Counted from the stretch's first letter, positions 7,904-16,449 are shown. The stretch: DNA of 39,039 nt from Nocardia brasiliensis IFM 10847 (GCF_000710915.1 NZ_BAUA01000193.1:1-39039); one strand, 5' to 3'. Translations and numbers: made by a program. The notes: a model not told the origin generated them from the sequence alone.

Positions 7904-9415
7904 ATGAGTGAGCGTGGCAAGGCCCCGGAACACCTCGATGTCGTGATCGTCGGGGCCGGACTGTCCGGCATCGGCGCGGCGTACCGGTTGCAGACCGAGT
8001 GCCCCGGCAAGACTTACGCCATCCTGGAGGCCAGGGCCGCGCTGGGTGGTACCTGGGACCTGTTCCGCTATCCCGGGATCCGCTCGGACTCCGACATGTT
8101 CACCCTCGGCTATCCGTTCAAGCCCTGGCGCGACGCGAAATCGATCGCCGACGGGCCGTCCATCCTGCGCTACATCGAGGAGACCGCGGCCGAGAACGGC
8201 ATCGACCGGCACATCCGCTACGGGACCAAGGTGATCGCCGCCGACTGGTCGAGCGAAACCGCCCGCTGGACACTGACTCTCGAACAGCGCGATGCCGCCG
8301 GTGACACCGTGCGCCGCGAGCTCACTTGCGGCTTCCTCTACGCCTGTGCGGGTTACTACAACTACGACCACGGCTACACGCCTGAATTCCCCGGTCTCTC
8401 TTCGTTTTCCGGGCAGGTGGTGCACCCGCAGTTCTGGCCCGAGGAACTCGACTACAGCGGCAAGCGCGTCGTCGTGATCGGCAGCGGCGCCACCGCGGTA
8501 ACCCTCGTACCCTCGATGGCCGATGCTGCCGAGCAGGTGACGATGTTGCAGCGCAGCCCGACCTGGATCAGCGCGGTGCCGCGCCGGGACAAGCGCGCGG
8601 ACAAGATCCGCGAACTGCTGCCGCCGAAGCTGGCGCACCGGGTGATCCGGACCAAGAACATCCTGTTCAGCATCGGCTTCTATCAGTACTGCCGCCGACG
8701 TCCCGAGTCGGCCCGAAACCTGCTGACCCGCTTGAACTTACGCATCCTCGGGGACAAGCAACTGGTGGCCGAGCACTTCACCCCCAGCTACAACCCGTGG
8801 GATCAGCGGTTGTGCGCCGCCCCGAGCGCGGACTTCTTCCGGTCACTCAAGAAGGGAAAGGCCGAGGTCGTCACCGACCATATCGACACCTTTGTGCCGG
8901 AGGGTATCCGGCTGCGGTCCGGTCGCGTGCTGCCTGCCGATATCGTGGTGACCGCGACGGGCTTGCAGCTGCTCGCCTTCGGCGGCATCGCGCCCCGCGT
9001 CGATGGGGAAAACGTCGCTCTGGCAGAGCAATTCGTGTGGCAGGGCACCATGGTGAGCGGTGTGCCCAACTTCGCCGTGTGCATCGGCTACACCAACGCG
9101 TCGTGGACGCTGCGGGCCGATCTCAGCTCCCGGCTGGTGTGCAAGATCATCAACCACATGGATCGCCGCGGCCAGGCCGCCGTCGTCCCGAAGCCGGACG
9201 GTGACCTGGTCGAACAGCCGCTGCTGGAACTCACCTCCGGCTACATCCAGCGCGCGATCGGGGCCTTCCCCCGACAAGGTGACCGTCGCCCGTGGAAGGT
9301 CCGGCAGAACTATCTGCTCGACTCCGTCTTCACGCTGCGCACCGATCTGGACAAGACACTCGCGGCCACCCCGAAATCGGCGGTGCGGTCCGCCGATCTG
9401 GTCACCGCGCCCTGA
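7904..9415 (+). CDS. Flavin-containing Baeyer-Villiger-type monooxygenase, MymA/EthA-like
   Basis: A 503-residue class B flavoprotein. FAD-binding GAGLSG is at residues 17-22 and the NADPH-binding GSGATA around 193. The Baeyer-Villiger fingerprint FxGxxxHxxxWP is complete at 168-179 (FSGQVVHPQFWP). It should insert oxygen into ketones or oxidise S/N atoms using NADPH and O2; EthA and MymA of M. tuberculosis are the nearest recalled relatives. In M. tuberculosis mymA heads an operon of lipases and dehydrogenases that modify envelope mycolates. Here that operon is absent and a small kinase gene follows. The ATG at 7904 lies just downstream of the VirS-like gene's start, implying shared regulation. 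The native substrate is unknown. Confidence 0.9.
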   Translation: MSERGKAPEHLDVVIVGAGLSGIGAAYRLQTECPGKTYAILEARAALGGTWDLFRYPGIRSDSDMFTLGYPFKPWRDAKSIADGPSILRYIEETAAENGIDRHIRYGTKVIAADWSSETARWTLTLEQRDAAGDTVRRELTCGFLYACAGYYNYDHGYTPEFPGLSSFSGQVVHPQFWPEELDYSGKRVVVIGSGATAVTLVPSMADAAEQVTMLQRSPTWISAVPRRDKRADKIRELLPPKLAHRVIRTKNILFSIGFYQYCRRRPESARNLLTRLNLRILGDKQLVAEHFTPSYNPWDQRLCAAPSADFFRSLKKGKAEVVTDHIDTFVPEGIRLRSGRVLPADIVVTATGLQLLAFGGIAPRVDGENVALAEQFVWQGTMVSGVPNFAVCIGYTNASWTLRADLSSRLVCKIINHMDRRGQAAVVPKPDGDLVEQPLLELTSGYIQRAIGAFPRQGDRRPWKVRQNYLLDSVFTLRTDLDKTLAATPKSAVRSADLVTAP

Positions 9416-9473
9416 GCGACGAAACACCCAGCGCGGCAGCGCGCTGCCTGATGCCGCGCTCTAGGCTGAACCG

Positions 9474-9962
9474 GTGGCGGTGATATTGGTGACGGGGATG
9501 TCGGGCACCGGAAAGTCGACGGTGCTGCGTGAGTTGGCCGGCCGCGGCTACGACGTCGTCGACACCGATTACGGCCCGTGGATCGAAGATCTGCCGCTGC
9601 CCGACGGCACCGGCATCGAACGGCAGTGGCGTGAAGACCTGATCGACGCCCTGATCACCGACCACGAGCGCACCGGCACCCCGCTGTTCCTCGCGGGCAC
9701 CGTCTACAACCAGGACACCTTCTATCCGCGCTGCGCCGAGGTGGTCCTGCTGACCGCTGCGCTTCCGGTACTCCTCGACCGCATCGCCACCCGCGCCACC
9801 AACCCGTTCGGCAAGACCCCGGAAGAACGTGCCCGCATCGAAGCCGACACCGCCGAGATCGAGCCCCTCCTGCGCCCGTCCGCGACCCTTGTGATCGATA
9901 CGGACAAGCCCCTCGACGAGGTAGTCGATCAACTCGCCGCCCTGGCCGGCCCCGTCAGCTGA
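9474..9962 (+). CDS. Small P-loop nucleotide kinase-like protein
   Basis: A 162-residue AAA/adenylate-kinase-like protein. The Walker A motif GMSGTGKST lies at residues 8-16, followed by GYDVVDTDYGPW, the substrate-side aspartates typical of small-molecule kinases. RIATRATNPFGKTPEERARI (about 102-121) looks like the LID region. It probably phosphorylates a small metabolite in the cytoplasm, but the substrate cannot be told. The start is GTG at 9474 (a second in-frame GTG is at 9480); no strong ribosome site is visible. It lies 58 bp after the monooxygenase on the same strand and may be read through from it, though no functional link is evident. Confidence 0.75.
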   Translation: MAVILVTGMSGTGKSTVLRELAGRGYDVVDTDYGPWIEDLPLPDGTGIERQWREDLIDALITDHERTGTPLFLAGTVYNQDTFYPRCAEVVLLTAALPVLLDRIATRATNPFGKTPEERARIEADTAEIEPLLRPSATLVIDTDKPLDEVVDQLAALAGPVS

Positions 9963-9978
9963 CCGTCGGCCAACGGTC
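9961..9978 (+). terminator. Short hairpin after the kinase gene
   Basis: GACCGT (9961-9966) and ACGGTC (9973-9978) pair across a 6-base loop, starting within the kinase stop codon. There is no T-run, so it is only a weak candidate terminator. The remaining 100 bp to the esterase stop shows no gene. Confidence 0.3.
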
Positions 9979-10080
9979 CTGCACGGCTGCTTCGGCGCGA
10001 GTTCCTCGACCACCGTCCAGCTCGCCGAATGGCGCGCCTGACGGGTGAATTGCTGCCGTACCGCATCCTGATGTGGCCGG

Positions 10081-11025
10081 TCAGGCGCCGATCGAGGACA
10101 GCAGCATCGGCAGGGCGTTGTGCATCTGCACCTTCCACGCGTCCCAATTGTGGCCCTGGGACGCCACATAGCGCTCGTCTACCTGGGCGCCGACATGCTG
10201 GAGTTCGTCGACGAAACGGTAATTCTGTTCGTAGGCGCGCGCTTCGACGGGATCGGCTTTGCCGTACGAGACGAACAGGGGGATGCCGGTGAGCTTCGCG
10301 GCTTGGCTGTACGGGTTGTTGGCGACCCAGATCTTGCGCTCCTCCGCGTCGCGGTAGTCGCCCCAGACCCGCTCCCACTCGGCGGCGCATCCTTGGCCCG
10401 GCTTGTCCGGCTCACCGGGCGCGCCGGAGGCGTGCAACGGGTCGACATTGCCGCTGAACGAGGCAGCGGACTTGAACCAACCCTGGTGGGCAGCAGCGAA
10501 TTTCATCGATCCGAGGCCGCCCATCGAGTTGCCCGCGACGGCGCGCGTGGTATTGGCGTGGTAGGTCTGCTCCAGAATGGTGCGCACATCGTCGAGCAGG
10601 TACTTCTCCCACGCGGGCGGTCCGCCGCGCCCGTCGTTGTGCCAGTCGGAATAGGCACTGCACCAGCTGGTTTCGGGCAGGACGAAGATCGCGTTCCGGC
10701 CCGCCGTCAATGCTTCCAGGTTGCCCTTGTCGGTCCAGGACTTGTGGTCGTCGAAGCCGCCGTGCAGTACCCAGACCGTCGGCCATTTCTTGGTGGTCTC
10801 CTTGGTCCAGCCCGGCGGCAGCAGCAGGCGAACAACTTTGACCGACCAATCCGGGCCCTCGAGATTCGGCGAGGAGATGCCGAGATCGAGAATGCGGTCG
10901 CTGACCCGGGTTTCCCAGCGGACCGTGCCCGCCGCGGCCTGGGCCGGTGCGCCGGCCACGAAAGGCGCTGTGAAACTTGCGATGACGGTGGCGACAGCCA
11001 CGAGGAGTCTGCTGAGTCGAGGCAT
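10081..11025 (-). CDS. Secreted alpha/beta-hydrolase esterase (antigen 85/esterase D-like)
   Basis: A 314-residue exported hydrolase. The N-terminus is a Sec signal peptide with cleavage near residue 31 (APAQA/A). The fold is the esterase family that includes mycolyltransferases: WVLHGGFDDHKSW forms the oxyanion strand (about 86-98), nucleophile Ser167 sits in GNSMGG, an acidic residue in SYGKADPVE (D258 or E261) and His292 in SQGHNWDAW complete the triad. In mycolata such enzymes act outside the membrane on acyl esters or trehalose mycolates; actual mycolyl transfer is not shown here. The ATG at 11025 has GGAAGGAA seven bases upstream. A longer frame to 11100 has no such site. The gene is divergent from the reductase at 11229. 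Confidence 0.86.
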   Translation of the reverse strand: MPRLSRLLVAVATVIASFTAPFVAGAPAQAAAGTVRWETRVSDRILDLGISSPNLEGPDWSVKVVRLLLPPGWTKETTKKWPTVWVLHGGFDDHKSWTDKGNLEALTAGRNAIFVLPETSWCSAYSDWHNDGRGGPPAWEKYLLDDVRTILEQTYHANTTRAVAGNSMGGLGSMKFAAAHQGWFKSAASFSGNVDPLHASGAPGEPDKPGQGCAAEWERVWGDYRDAEERKIWVANNPYSQAAKLTGIPLFVSYGKADPVEARAYEQNYRFVDELQHVGAQVDERYVASQGHNWDAWKVQMHNALPMLLSSIGA

Positions 11026-11228
11026 CGGATGTTCCTTCCCGCGGGGTCGTCGAACGGGTGCGATCCCGAGCCTGAATCTAGAGCAGCCGCGCAACTTCAC
11101 GAATAGCGTTGTTCGTAAATGCCAGCTTCTTGCTATCCGCCGGGCGTGCCGAATCGCCCTGTTCGCCTGGACTTCTCGCAGGCCGACCCCTGGTCGATCG
11201 GTGCGGGCACTGCGGCAGAGTTGCCCTC

Positions 11229-11825
11229 ATGCGTATTGCGGTGTACCTGGCACATCCCCGGGCCGACGGTTTCAACGGGGCGCTCTTCGACGCGGTGGTC
11301 GACGAGCTACGGCAGCGTGGAGTAACGGTCCTCGCGCACGATCTGTACGCCGAGGGCTTCGATCCGCTGCTGACCGCGGCGGAGACCGGAACGCTAGCGG
11401 GTGCGGTCCCCGGCGATGACCTGGTGCGCCGGCATCAGGAGGAACTGGTCGAACTCGACGCGCTGGTCTTCGTGCACCCGAATTGGTGGGGGATGCCACC
11501 TGCCGTCCTGACCGGGTGGGTGCAGCGCGTGCTCACGCCTGCCGTGGCCTACAAGCTCGACACCGCGGCGGGTGCGCCGGTCGGCCTGCTCCGGGTGCGC
11601 CGGGCGCTGGTCCTCAACACCTCCGACACCACGGTGGAGCGTGAGCGGGACGTGTTCGGTGATCCGCTGCAGCAGATCTGGGCGGCCTGCGTGCTGCCCT
11701 ACATCGGCGTCGACGATATTCGCCGCAGGGTCTTCCGGACGGTGACCGACTCGACCGCGGAACTCCGCTCCTCCTGGTTGCGCGAGGCGCGCGAGCTGGC
11801 CGCGGCTTTGTCGGTCGACGGCTGA
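11229..11825 (+). CDS. Flavodoxin-fold NAD(P)H oxidoreductase (NQO1/KefF family)
   Basis: A 198-residue flavoprotein of the Flavodoxin_2 family. The N-terminus MRIAVYLAHPRADGFN is the FMN/FAD phosphate loop. VFVHPNWWGMPPAVLTGWVQRVL (about 80-102) is the family hallmark, in which the tryptophans stack on the flavin. RRALVLNTSD starts the next core strand. These enzymes pass two electrons from NAD(P)H to quinones or to partner proteins. The ATG at 11229 gives the canonical short N-terminus. The 203-bp divergent space to the esterase has a small inverted repeat, ACGAA/TTCGT near 11100-11117, that may be regulatory. It ends 170 bp before the xylose-type binding protein, and the operator-like repeats in that gap suggest a separate unit. 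Confidence 0.85.
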   Translation: MRIAVYLAHPRADGFNGALFDAVVDELRQRGVTVLAHDLYAEGFDPLLTAAETGTLAGAVPGDDLVRRHQEELVELDALVFVHPNWWGMPPAVLTGWVQRVLTPAVAYKLDTAAGAPVGLLRVRRALVLNTSDTTVERERDVFGDPLQQIWAACVLPYIGVDDIRRRVFRTVTDSTAELRSSWLREARELAAALSVDG

Positions 11826-11856
11826 AACGGGGTGAGCGGATGCTCTCGTGTCCTGA

Positions 11857-11872
11857 TTGTTATCTCAAACAA
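11857..11872. promoter_or_regulatory. Candidate ROK operator 1 upstream of the sugar-binding protein
   Basis: TTGTT-6 bp-AACAA inverted repeat. It resembles the TTGTTTG/AACAAA type recognised by ROK repressors such as XylR, and a ROK gene ends this cluster. It lies about 125 bp before the binding-protein start. Confidence 0.45.
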
Positions 11873-11912
11873 CAAAATGGTCGCTCGACTGGGTTGTGCG
11901 CTGGGTCACAGT

Positions 11913-11939
11913 CGAATATGTTGCAGCGAACAACATTCG
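11913..11939. promoter_or_regulatory. Candidate ROK operator 2 upstream of the sugar-binding protein
   Basis: CGAATATGTTG (11913-11923) and CAACATTCG (11931-11939) form an inverted repeat around a 7-bp centre, with perfect ATGTTG/CAACAT cores. It shares the GTT...AAC layout of operator 1 and lies 57 bp before the start codon, a position suited to blocking transcription. Confidence 0.45.
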
Positions 11940-11995
11940 CTCGATCTCGACCGCCCAGGCCTTTCCGGGGCGGTGGTTCCACGAAAGGCCCCCTC

Positions 11996-13072
11996 ATGCG
12001 TAAGGGCATTCTCGGCGTCGCGGCCGTCTCGGTCGCCTTGCTCACTTCGCTGACAGCTTGCGGCGACGACTCGAAGGATTCAGGGGGTGGGGCCAAGATC
12101 GGGGTGATCCTGCCGGACAGCAAGACCTCCGCGCGGTGGGAGACGGCGGACCGCAAGTACCTGCAGCAGGCGTTCGACGCGGCCGGGGTCAAGGCCGACA
12201 TCCAGAACGCCCAGGGTGACAAGAACGCCTTCCAGACGATCGCCGATCAGATGATGACCAACGGCGCGTCCGTGCTGCTGATGACGAACCTGGACAGCGG
12301 CACCGGTAAAGCGGTGATCCAGAAGGCCAAGGCGCAGGGCGTCACGGTGATCGACTACGACCGGCTGACGCTGGGCGGCGGAGCCCAGTTCTACGTGTCC
12401 TTCGACAATGTGAAGGTCGGCAGCCTGCTCGGCTCGGGCGTGGAGAAGTGCCTGTCCGACAAGAAGGCGGTCAATCCGGTGGTCGCGTACCTGAACGGCG
12501 GCCCGACCGACAACAACGCCACGCTGCTGAAGCAGGGTTACGACTCGGTGCTCAAGCCGAAGTTCGATGCGGGCCAGTTCGTGAAGGGGCCGGATCAGGC
12601 TGTGCCGGAATGGGACAACACCCAGGCGGGCACCATCTTCGAGCAGATGCTCACCGGCACACCGAATATCGGCGGCGTGGTCGCGGCCAACGACGGCCTG
12701 GCCAACGCCGCGATCGCGGTGCTGAAGAAGCAGAAGCTGAACGGGCAGGTGCCGGTCAGCGGCCAGGACGCCACGGTGCAGGGCCTGCAGAACGTGCTCA
12801 AGGGCGACCAGTGCCTGACCGTCTACAAGGCGATCAAGAAGGAAGCCGAGGCCGCGGCCGAGTTGGCCATCGCGCTGACCAAGGGCCAGCAGGGACAGGC
12901 GAACGGCTCGGTGAAGGATCCGGAGTCCAAGTCCGACGTGCCCTCGGTGCTGTTGGAGCCCAAGCCGATCTACGCGGCCAACGTCAAGGATGTCGTCGCC
13001 GACGGCTACGTCACCAAGGACGAGCTGTGCACCGGTGAGTTCGCGAAACTCTGCGCGGACAACGGCATCTGA
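11996..13072 (+). CDS. xylF: Xylose-type ABC transporter substrate-binding lipoprotein
   Basis: A 358-residue periplasmic-binding-protein type 1 lipoprotein. The signal peptide ends in lipobox LTAC with Cys22 as the lipidated residue, so it sits on the outer face of the membrane. KIGVILPDSKTSARW and TADRKYLQQAF open the first lobe, and VIDYDRL, GGPTDNN and VVAANDG follow as in XylF proteins. It should capture a pentose or related monosaccharide for the importer encoded next. The ATG at 11996 has AAAGG upstream. A 40-base hairpin after its stop probably keeps this protein more abundant than the ATPase and permease. The sugar is inferred from family and from the ROK regulator; no xylose isomerase or kinase gene is in the window. 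Confidence 0.87.
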   Translation: MRKGILGVAAVSVALLTSLTACGDDSKDSGGGAKIGVILPDSKTSARWETADRKYLQQAFDAAGVKADIQNAQGDKNAFQTIADQMMTNGASVLLMTNLDSGTGKAVIQKAKAQGVTVIDYDRLTLGGGAQFYVSFDNVKVGSLLGSGVEKCLSDKKAVNPVVAYLNGGPTDNNATLLKQGYDSVLKPKFDAGQFVKGPDQAVPEWDNTQAGTIFEQMLTGTPNIGGVVAANDGLANAAIAVLKKQKLNGQVPVSGQDATVQGLQNVLKGDQCLTVYKAIKKEAEAAAELAIALTKGQQGQANGSVKDPESKSDVPSVLLEPKPIYAANVKDVVADGYVTKDELCTGEFAKLCADNGI

Positions 13073-13081
13073 TCCCGCCAC

Positions 13082-13121
13082 GCCCCTTCCGCCGTTTCGA
13101 TGAGGGGACGGCGGACGGGGC
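13082..13121 (+). promoter_or_regulatory. Intercistronic hairpin between binding protein and ATPase
   Basis: GCCCCTTCCGCCGT (13082-13095) pairs with ACGGCGGACGGGGC (13108-13121), with one mismatch in 14 and a 12-base loop. There is no T-run. Such a hairpin inside a transport operon usually stabilises the upstream message or partly terminates transcription, favouring the binding protein over the membrane parts. Confidence 0.65.
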
Positions 13122-13138
13122 ACCCCTAGGAGCAGTAA

Positions 13139-13186
13139 ATGAGTGAAGCATCGCGCCGCGATTCGATCCGGGTGGTGACCCGGTGA
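13139..13186 (+). CDS. 15-codon leader ORF overlapping the ATPase start
   Basis: ATG at 13139 follows AGGAG at 6 bases, the best ribosome site in this part of the operon. It opens a 15-residue frame (MSEASRRDSIRVVTR) whose TGA at 13184-13186 overlaps the ATPase GTG at 13183 (GTGA). Either it is a coupling leader peptide that delivers ribosomes to the otherwise poorly marked GTG, or it is the true start of the ATPase separated by a one-base indel. Confidence 0.4.
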   Translation: MSEASRRDSIRVVTR

Positions 13187-13965
13187 CCGGCGGGAACGGT
13201 ACGCCGGTAGTCGAATTACGCGGCCTGCAAAAGAGTTTCGGGCCGGTGCACGTCCTGCACGACGTCGCCTTCGCCGCCTACGCGGGTGAGGTGACGGCGC
13301 TCGTCGGCGACAACGGAGCCGGTAAGTCCACACTCGTCAAATGCATCGGCGGCACGCACCCGATCGATGCGGGGGAATTCTTGTTCGAGGGCAACCCCGT
13401 TCAGGTGCACAGCCCGCGTGACGCCGCCGCGCTCGGCATCGAGATCGTGTACCAGGACCTTGCACTCTGCGACAACCTCGACATCGTGCAGAACATGTTC
13501 CTCGGTCGGGAGAAGAAGACCGGCATCGTGCTCGACGAGTACGCGATGGAAGAACTGGCCGGAAAGACGTTGGCCAGCTTGTCGGTTCGCACGGTCAAGA
13601 GCGTGCGGCAGCAGGTGTCGAGTCTGTCCGGCGGGCAGCGGCAGACGGTGGCGATCGCTAAGGCCGTGCTGTGGAACAGCAAGGTGGTGATCCTGGACGA
13701 GCCGACCGCCGCGCTGGGCGTCGCGCAGACCCAGCAGGTGCTCGAACTGGTGCGCCGACTGGCCGACCGCGGTCTCGCGGTGGTGCTCATCTCACACAAC
13801 ATGAACGACGTTTTCGCGGTATCGGATCGGATCGCGGCGCTGTACCTGGGCCGGATGGCGGCGCAGGTACGCACCTCCGACGTGACGCACGGCCAAGTCG
13901 TGGAACTCATTACGGCAGGGCGCAGCGGCGATCTCGGCCTGGACGCGAACGGAGCCAACCGATGA
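13183..13965 (+). CDS. xylG: Sugar ABC transporter ATP-binding protein
   Basis: A 260-residue single-domain ABC ATPase, half the size of E. coli XylG, which has two ATPase domains; single-domain versions are common in actinobacteria. Walker A GDNGAGKST is at 42-50, signature LSGGQRQ at 148-154, Walker B VVILDEP at 168-174, and the switch histidine His205. All catalytic motifs are intact, so a homodimer can power the permease. The GTG start overlaps the end of the 15-codon leader ORF, and the gene's own ribosome site is weak. The stop overlaps the permease start (ATGA at 13962-13965), a sign of tight co-translation. Confidence 0.88.
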   Translation: MTGGNGTPVVELRGLQKSFGPVHVLHDVAFAAYAGEVTALVGDNGAGKSTLVKCIGGTHPIDAGEFLFEGNPVQVHSPRDAAALGIEIVYQDLALCDNLDIVQNMFLGREKKTGIVLDEYAMEELAGKTLASLSVRTVKSVRQQVSSLSGGQRQTVAIAKAVLWNSKVVILDEPTAALGVAQTQQVLELVRRLADRGLAVVLISHNMNDVFAVSDRIAALYLGRMAAQVRTSDVTHGQVVELITAGRSGDLGLDANGANR

Positions 13966-15197
13966 GCCTGTTGGAGAAGGAAAAGCGCGCCACCGCACCG
14001 GTTTCCGAGCTGGTGAACGAGTACGTCGGACGGGTGCGCAGCGGCGATATGGGCGCGCTGCCGTCGGTGCTCGCCCTGGTCATCCTGTCCTGTGTCTTCT
14101 GGGTCGCGCGCCCGGTCTTCATGTCCGAGGCCAACTTCGCGAACCTGTTCACCCAGGGCGCGGCGATCGCGGTGATCGCGATGGGCCTGATCTTCGTGCT
14201 GCTGCTCGGCGAGATCGACCTCTCGGCCGGATTCACCAGCGGCGTCTGCGCCGCGGTGCTCGCGGTGCTGCTCACCGATCGCGGCTGGCCCTGGTATGTG
14301 GCGGTGCTGGTCTCGCTGCTCACCGGCGTGGTGATCGGCCTGACGATCGGCACCATCGTGGTCAAGATCGGCATCCCCTCGTTCGTGGTGACGCTCGCGG
14401 CTTTCCTTGCGCTGCAAGGCGTCGCGCTGAAGATCATGGACAACGGCCGCAATATCTCCATCCGCGACGACACCATCCTGGCCATCGCGAACAAGAACGT
14501 CCCGCCGTTGCTCGGCTGGCTGATGTATGTGCTGCTGGTCGCCGGGTTCGCGGTGCTCCAGTATCGAAAACTGCGGGCCCGCAACAAACTCGGGCTGACC
14601 GGCGAGACCATGCCGGTGATCGTGGCGCGGATCGTCGCGGTGGCGGTGGTGCTCGGCATCGCGGTGCTGGTGCTCAACGGGGAACGCAGCCGCAACCCGG
14701 AGCTGAACTCGCTCAAGGGCATGCCGATCGTCGTTCCGCTGATCGCGGTCCTGTTGCTGCTGTGGACCTTCGTGCTCAACCGCACGTCGTTCGGCAGGCA
14801 TATCTACGCGGTCGGCGGGAACGCCGAAGCGGCGCGGCGCGCCGGTATCACCGTGGATCGGGTGAAAATCACCGCGTTCGTGCTGTGTTCGACGATGGCC
14901 GCGGTCGGCGGTCTGGTCGCGGCGTCGCGCGCCAACTCGGTCGACCCCAATACCGGCGGCAGCAGTGTGCTGCTGCTCGCGGTCGGCGCCGCGGTCATCG
15001 GTGGTACCAGCCTGTTCGGCGGGCGCGGCCGGATGCTGGACGCGGTACTCGGCGCTGCGGTGGTAGCCGTGATCGACAACGGCATGGGATTGATGGGCTA
15101 CAGCGCGGGCACGAAATTCGTTGTGACAGGATTTGTGCTGCTCTTGGCGGCCGGCGTGGACGCGTTGTCGCGCAAACGCACCCGCCTCGGCGGTTAG
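13962..15197 (+). CDS. xylH: Sugar ABC transporter permease
   Basis: A 411-residue integral membrane permease of the ribose/xylose (BPD_transp_2) family. About ten hydrophobic segments are visible, among them PSVLALVILSCVFWVARPVF, IAVIAMGLIFVLLLGEIDLS and VLLLAVGAAVIGGTSLFGG. The last contains the family loop before the ATPase-contact region. GEIDLSAG and IGIPSFVVTLA are diagnostic of this permease type. Its length of about 400, longer than RbsC, matches XylH. It starts within the ATPase stop codon. It should form the membrane channel for the sugar bound by the upstream lipoprotein. The ROK repressor follows after 43 bp. Confidence 0.88.
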   Translation: MSLLEKEKRATAPVSELVNEYVGRVRSGDMGALPSVLALVILSCVFWVARPVFMSEANFANLFTQGAAIAVIAMGLIFVLLLGEIDLSAGFTSGVCAAVLAVLLTDRGWPWYVAVLVSLLTGVVIGLTIGTIVVKIGIPSFVVTLAAFLALQGVALKIMDNGRNISIRDDTILAIANKNVPPLLGWLMYVLLVAGFAVLQYRKLRARNKLGLTGETMPVIVARIVAVAVVLGIAVLVLNGERSRNPELNSLKGMPIVVPLIAVLLLLWTFVLNRTSFGRHIYAVGGNAEAARRAGITVDRVKITAFVLCSTMAAVGGLVAASRANSVDPNTGGSSVLLLAVGAAVIGGTSLFGGRGRMLDAVLGAAVVAVIDNGMGLMGYSAGTKFVVTGFVLLLAAGVDALSRKRTRLGG

Positions 15198-15240
15198 CTG
15201 CCCGGGTACCGAGGACACCAGACGCGGAGAGGCGGTGACC

Positions 15241-16449
15241 ATGCGACCGGCTTCTTCGCCGGAGGAGATCCGCAGGCGGAATCTGGCCGTGCTGCTGCGG
15301 CACGTGCACCGGGACGGCCAGGTCTCGCGCGCGACGCTCGCCGAGCGAATGGGGTTGAACCGCAGCACGATCCTGGCCTTGACGGCCGATCTCGCCGCCG
15401 CCGGTCTGATCAGGGAGGAACTTCCCGGTCAGACCGGTAAGGCGGGCCGCCCGTCGCTGGTGGTGCGCCCGGAGTCGGACCGGGTCTATGTCGTCGCGCT
15501 CGATGTCGGCGCCGATCGGCTGGCCGCGGCTCGGGTGGGGCTGGGCGGCTCGGTGCTCGATCAGGTCGAAACCGTGCGCCCGACAGGGACTTTCGACCCT
15601 GGTGACGTGATCGACACGTTGGCGTCGATGGCGCGCGGCTTGATCGGCGGGGCCGCGGGCGACGCTCGATGCGTCGGTGTCGGGGTGGCGTTCTGCGGCA
15701 TGGTGCGCGAGGAGGACGGGGTCGTCCGTTACGGGCCGAACATCGGCTGGGTCGACGTCCCCTTCGGTGAGCATCTGACTCGGCAACTCGATCTCGGCCT
15801 GCGCGTGGTTGTCGGCAACAACGCCAATCTCGGCGCGCTCGCCGAATGCGAGCGCGGTGTCGGCGCCGGTCTGTCCGATCTGATCTATCTGCACGGCGAC
15901 GTCGGCATCGGTGGCGGCATCATCATGGGGGGCCAACTGCTCGGAGGAGAAGGCGGCTACGCGGGCGAGGTCGGCCACATGGTGGTCAACCGGAACGGAC
16001 GGCCCTGCGCCTGCGGATCCCGCGGCTGCCTGGAGGCCGAGGCGGGCGAGCTGGGCCTGATCGCGGCCGCGGGTCGTACCGATCCGCCGGGCCGGGCCGC
16101 GGTGGAGGCGATCGTGGAGGCTGCGGCGCGCGGCGACTCGACGGCCCGGGACGCGCTGCATCAGGTGGGGGACTGGCTCGGGTACGGCGTCGCGAACCTG
16201 GTGAACATCTTCAATCCGTCGATGGTCGTTTTCGGCGGGGTGCTGCGCGAGATCTATCTCGCCTCGGCGGCGCAGGTGCGCAGCCGGGTAGCGGTCGAGA
16301 GCCTGCTCGCGGTCCGGGAGCGGGTGCGGCTGCGCACCTCGTCTCTGGGCGGTGACGCGACCCTGATCGGCGCGGCCGAGCTGGCCTTCGCCGATGTGCT
16401 CACCGACCCGGTGCAGACGCTGGCCCGGATCTCCGCCGCCGGCGCATGA
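15241..16449 (+). CDS. ROK-family transcriptional repressor, XylR-like
   Basis: A 402-residue repressor. A winged helix occupies about residues 14-72 (RATLAERMGLNRSTILALTA is the helix-turn-helix) and the ROK sugar-sensing domain the rest. ROK features are VVALDVGAD (phosphate loop), GVGVAFCGMV, GVGIGGGII and the zinc site: His246 in GEVGHM with Cys256, Cys258 and Cys263 in CACGSRGC. It probably represses the importer operon until the sugar or a derivative binds. Candidate operators lie before the binding-protein gene. ATG at 15241 has GGAGAGG at 8 bases; an upstream in-frame GTG at 15235 is too close to it. As last gene of the cluster it would be autoregulated. Confidence 0.88.
   Translation: MRPASSPEEIRRRNLAVLLRHVHRDGQVSRATLAERMGLNRSTILALTADLAAAGLIREELPGQTGKAGRPSLVVRPESDRVYVVALDVGADRLAAARVGLGGSVLDQVETVRPTGTFDPGDVIDTLASMARGLIGGAAGDARCVGVGVAFCGMVREEDGVVRYGPNIGWVDVPFGEHLTRQLDLGLRVVVGNNANLGALAECERGVGAGLSDLIYLHGDVGIGGGIIMGGQLLGGEGGYAGEVGHMVVNRNGRPCACGSRGCLEAEAGELGLIAAAGRTDPPGRAAVEAIVEAAARGDSTARDALHQVGDWLGYGVANLVNIFNPSMVVFGGVLREIYLASAAQVRSRVAVESLLAVRERVRLRTSSLGGDATLIGAAELAFADVLTDPVQTLARISAAGA

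Noticed and set aside
13401..15368. Long minus-strand frame opposite the xylose-type ATPase and permease
   Set aside because: Arg/His/Asp-rich low-complexity translation, antisense to three well-motivated genes.
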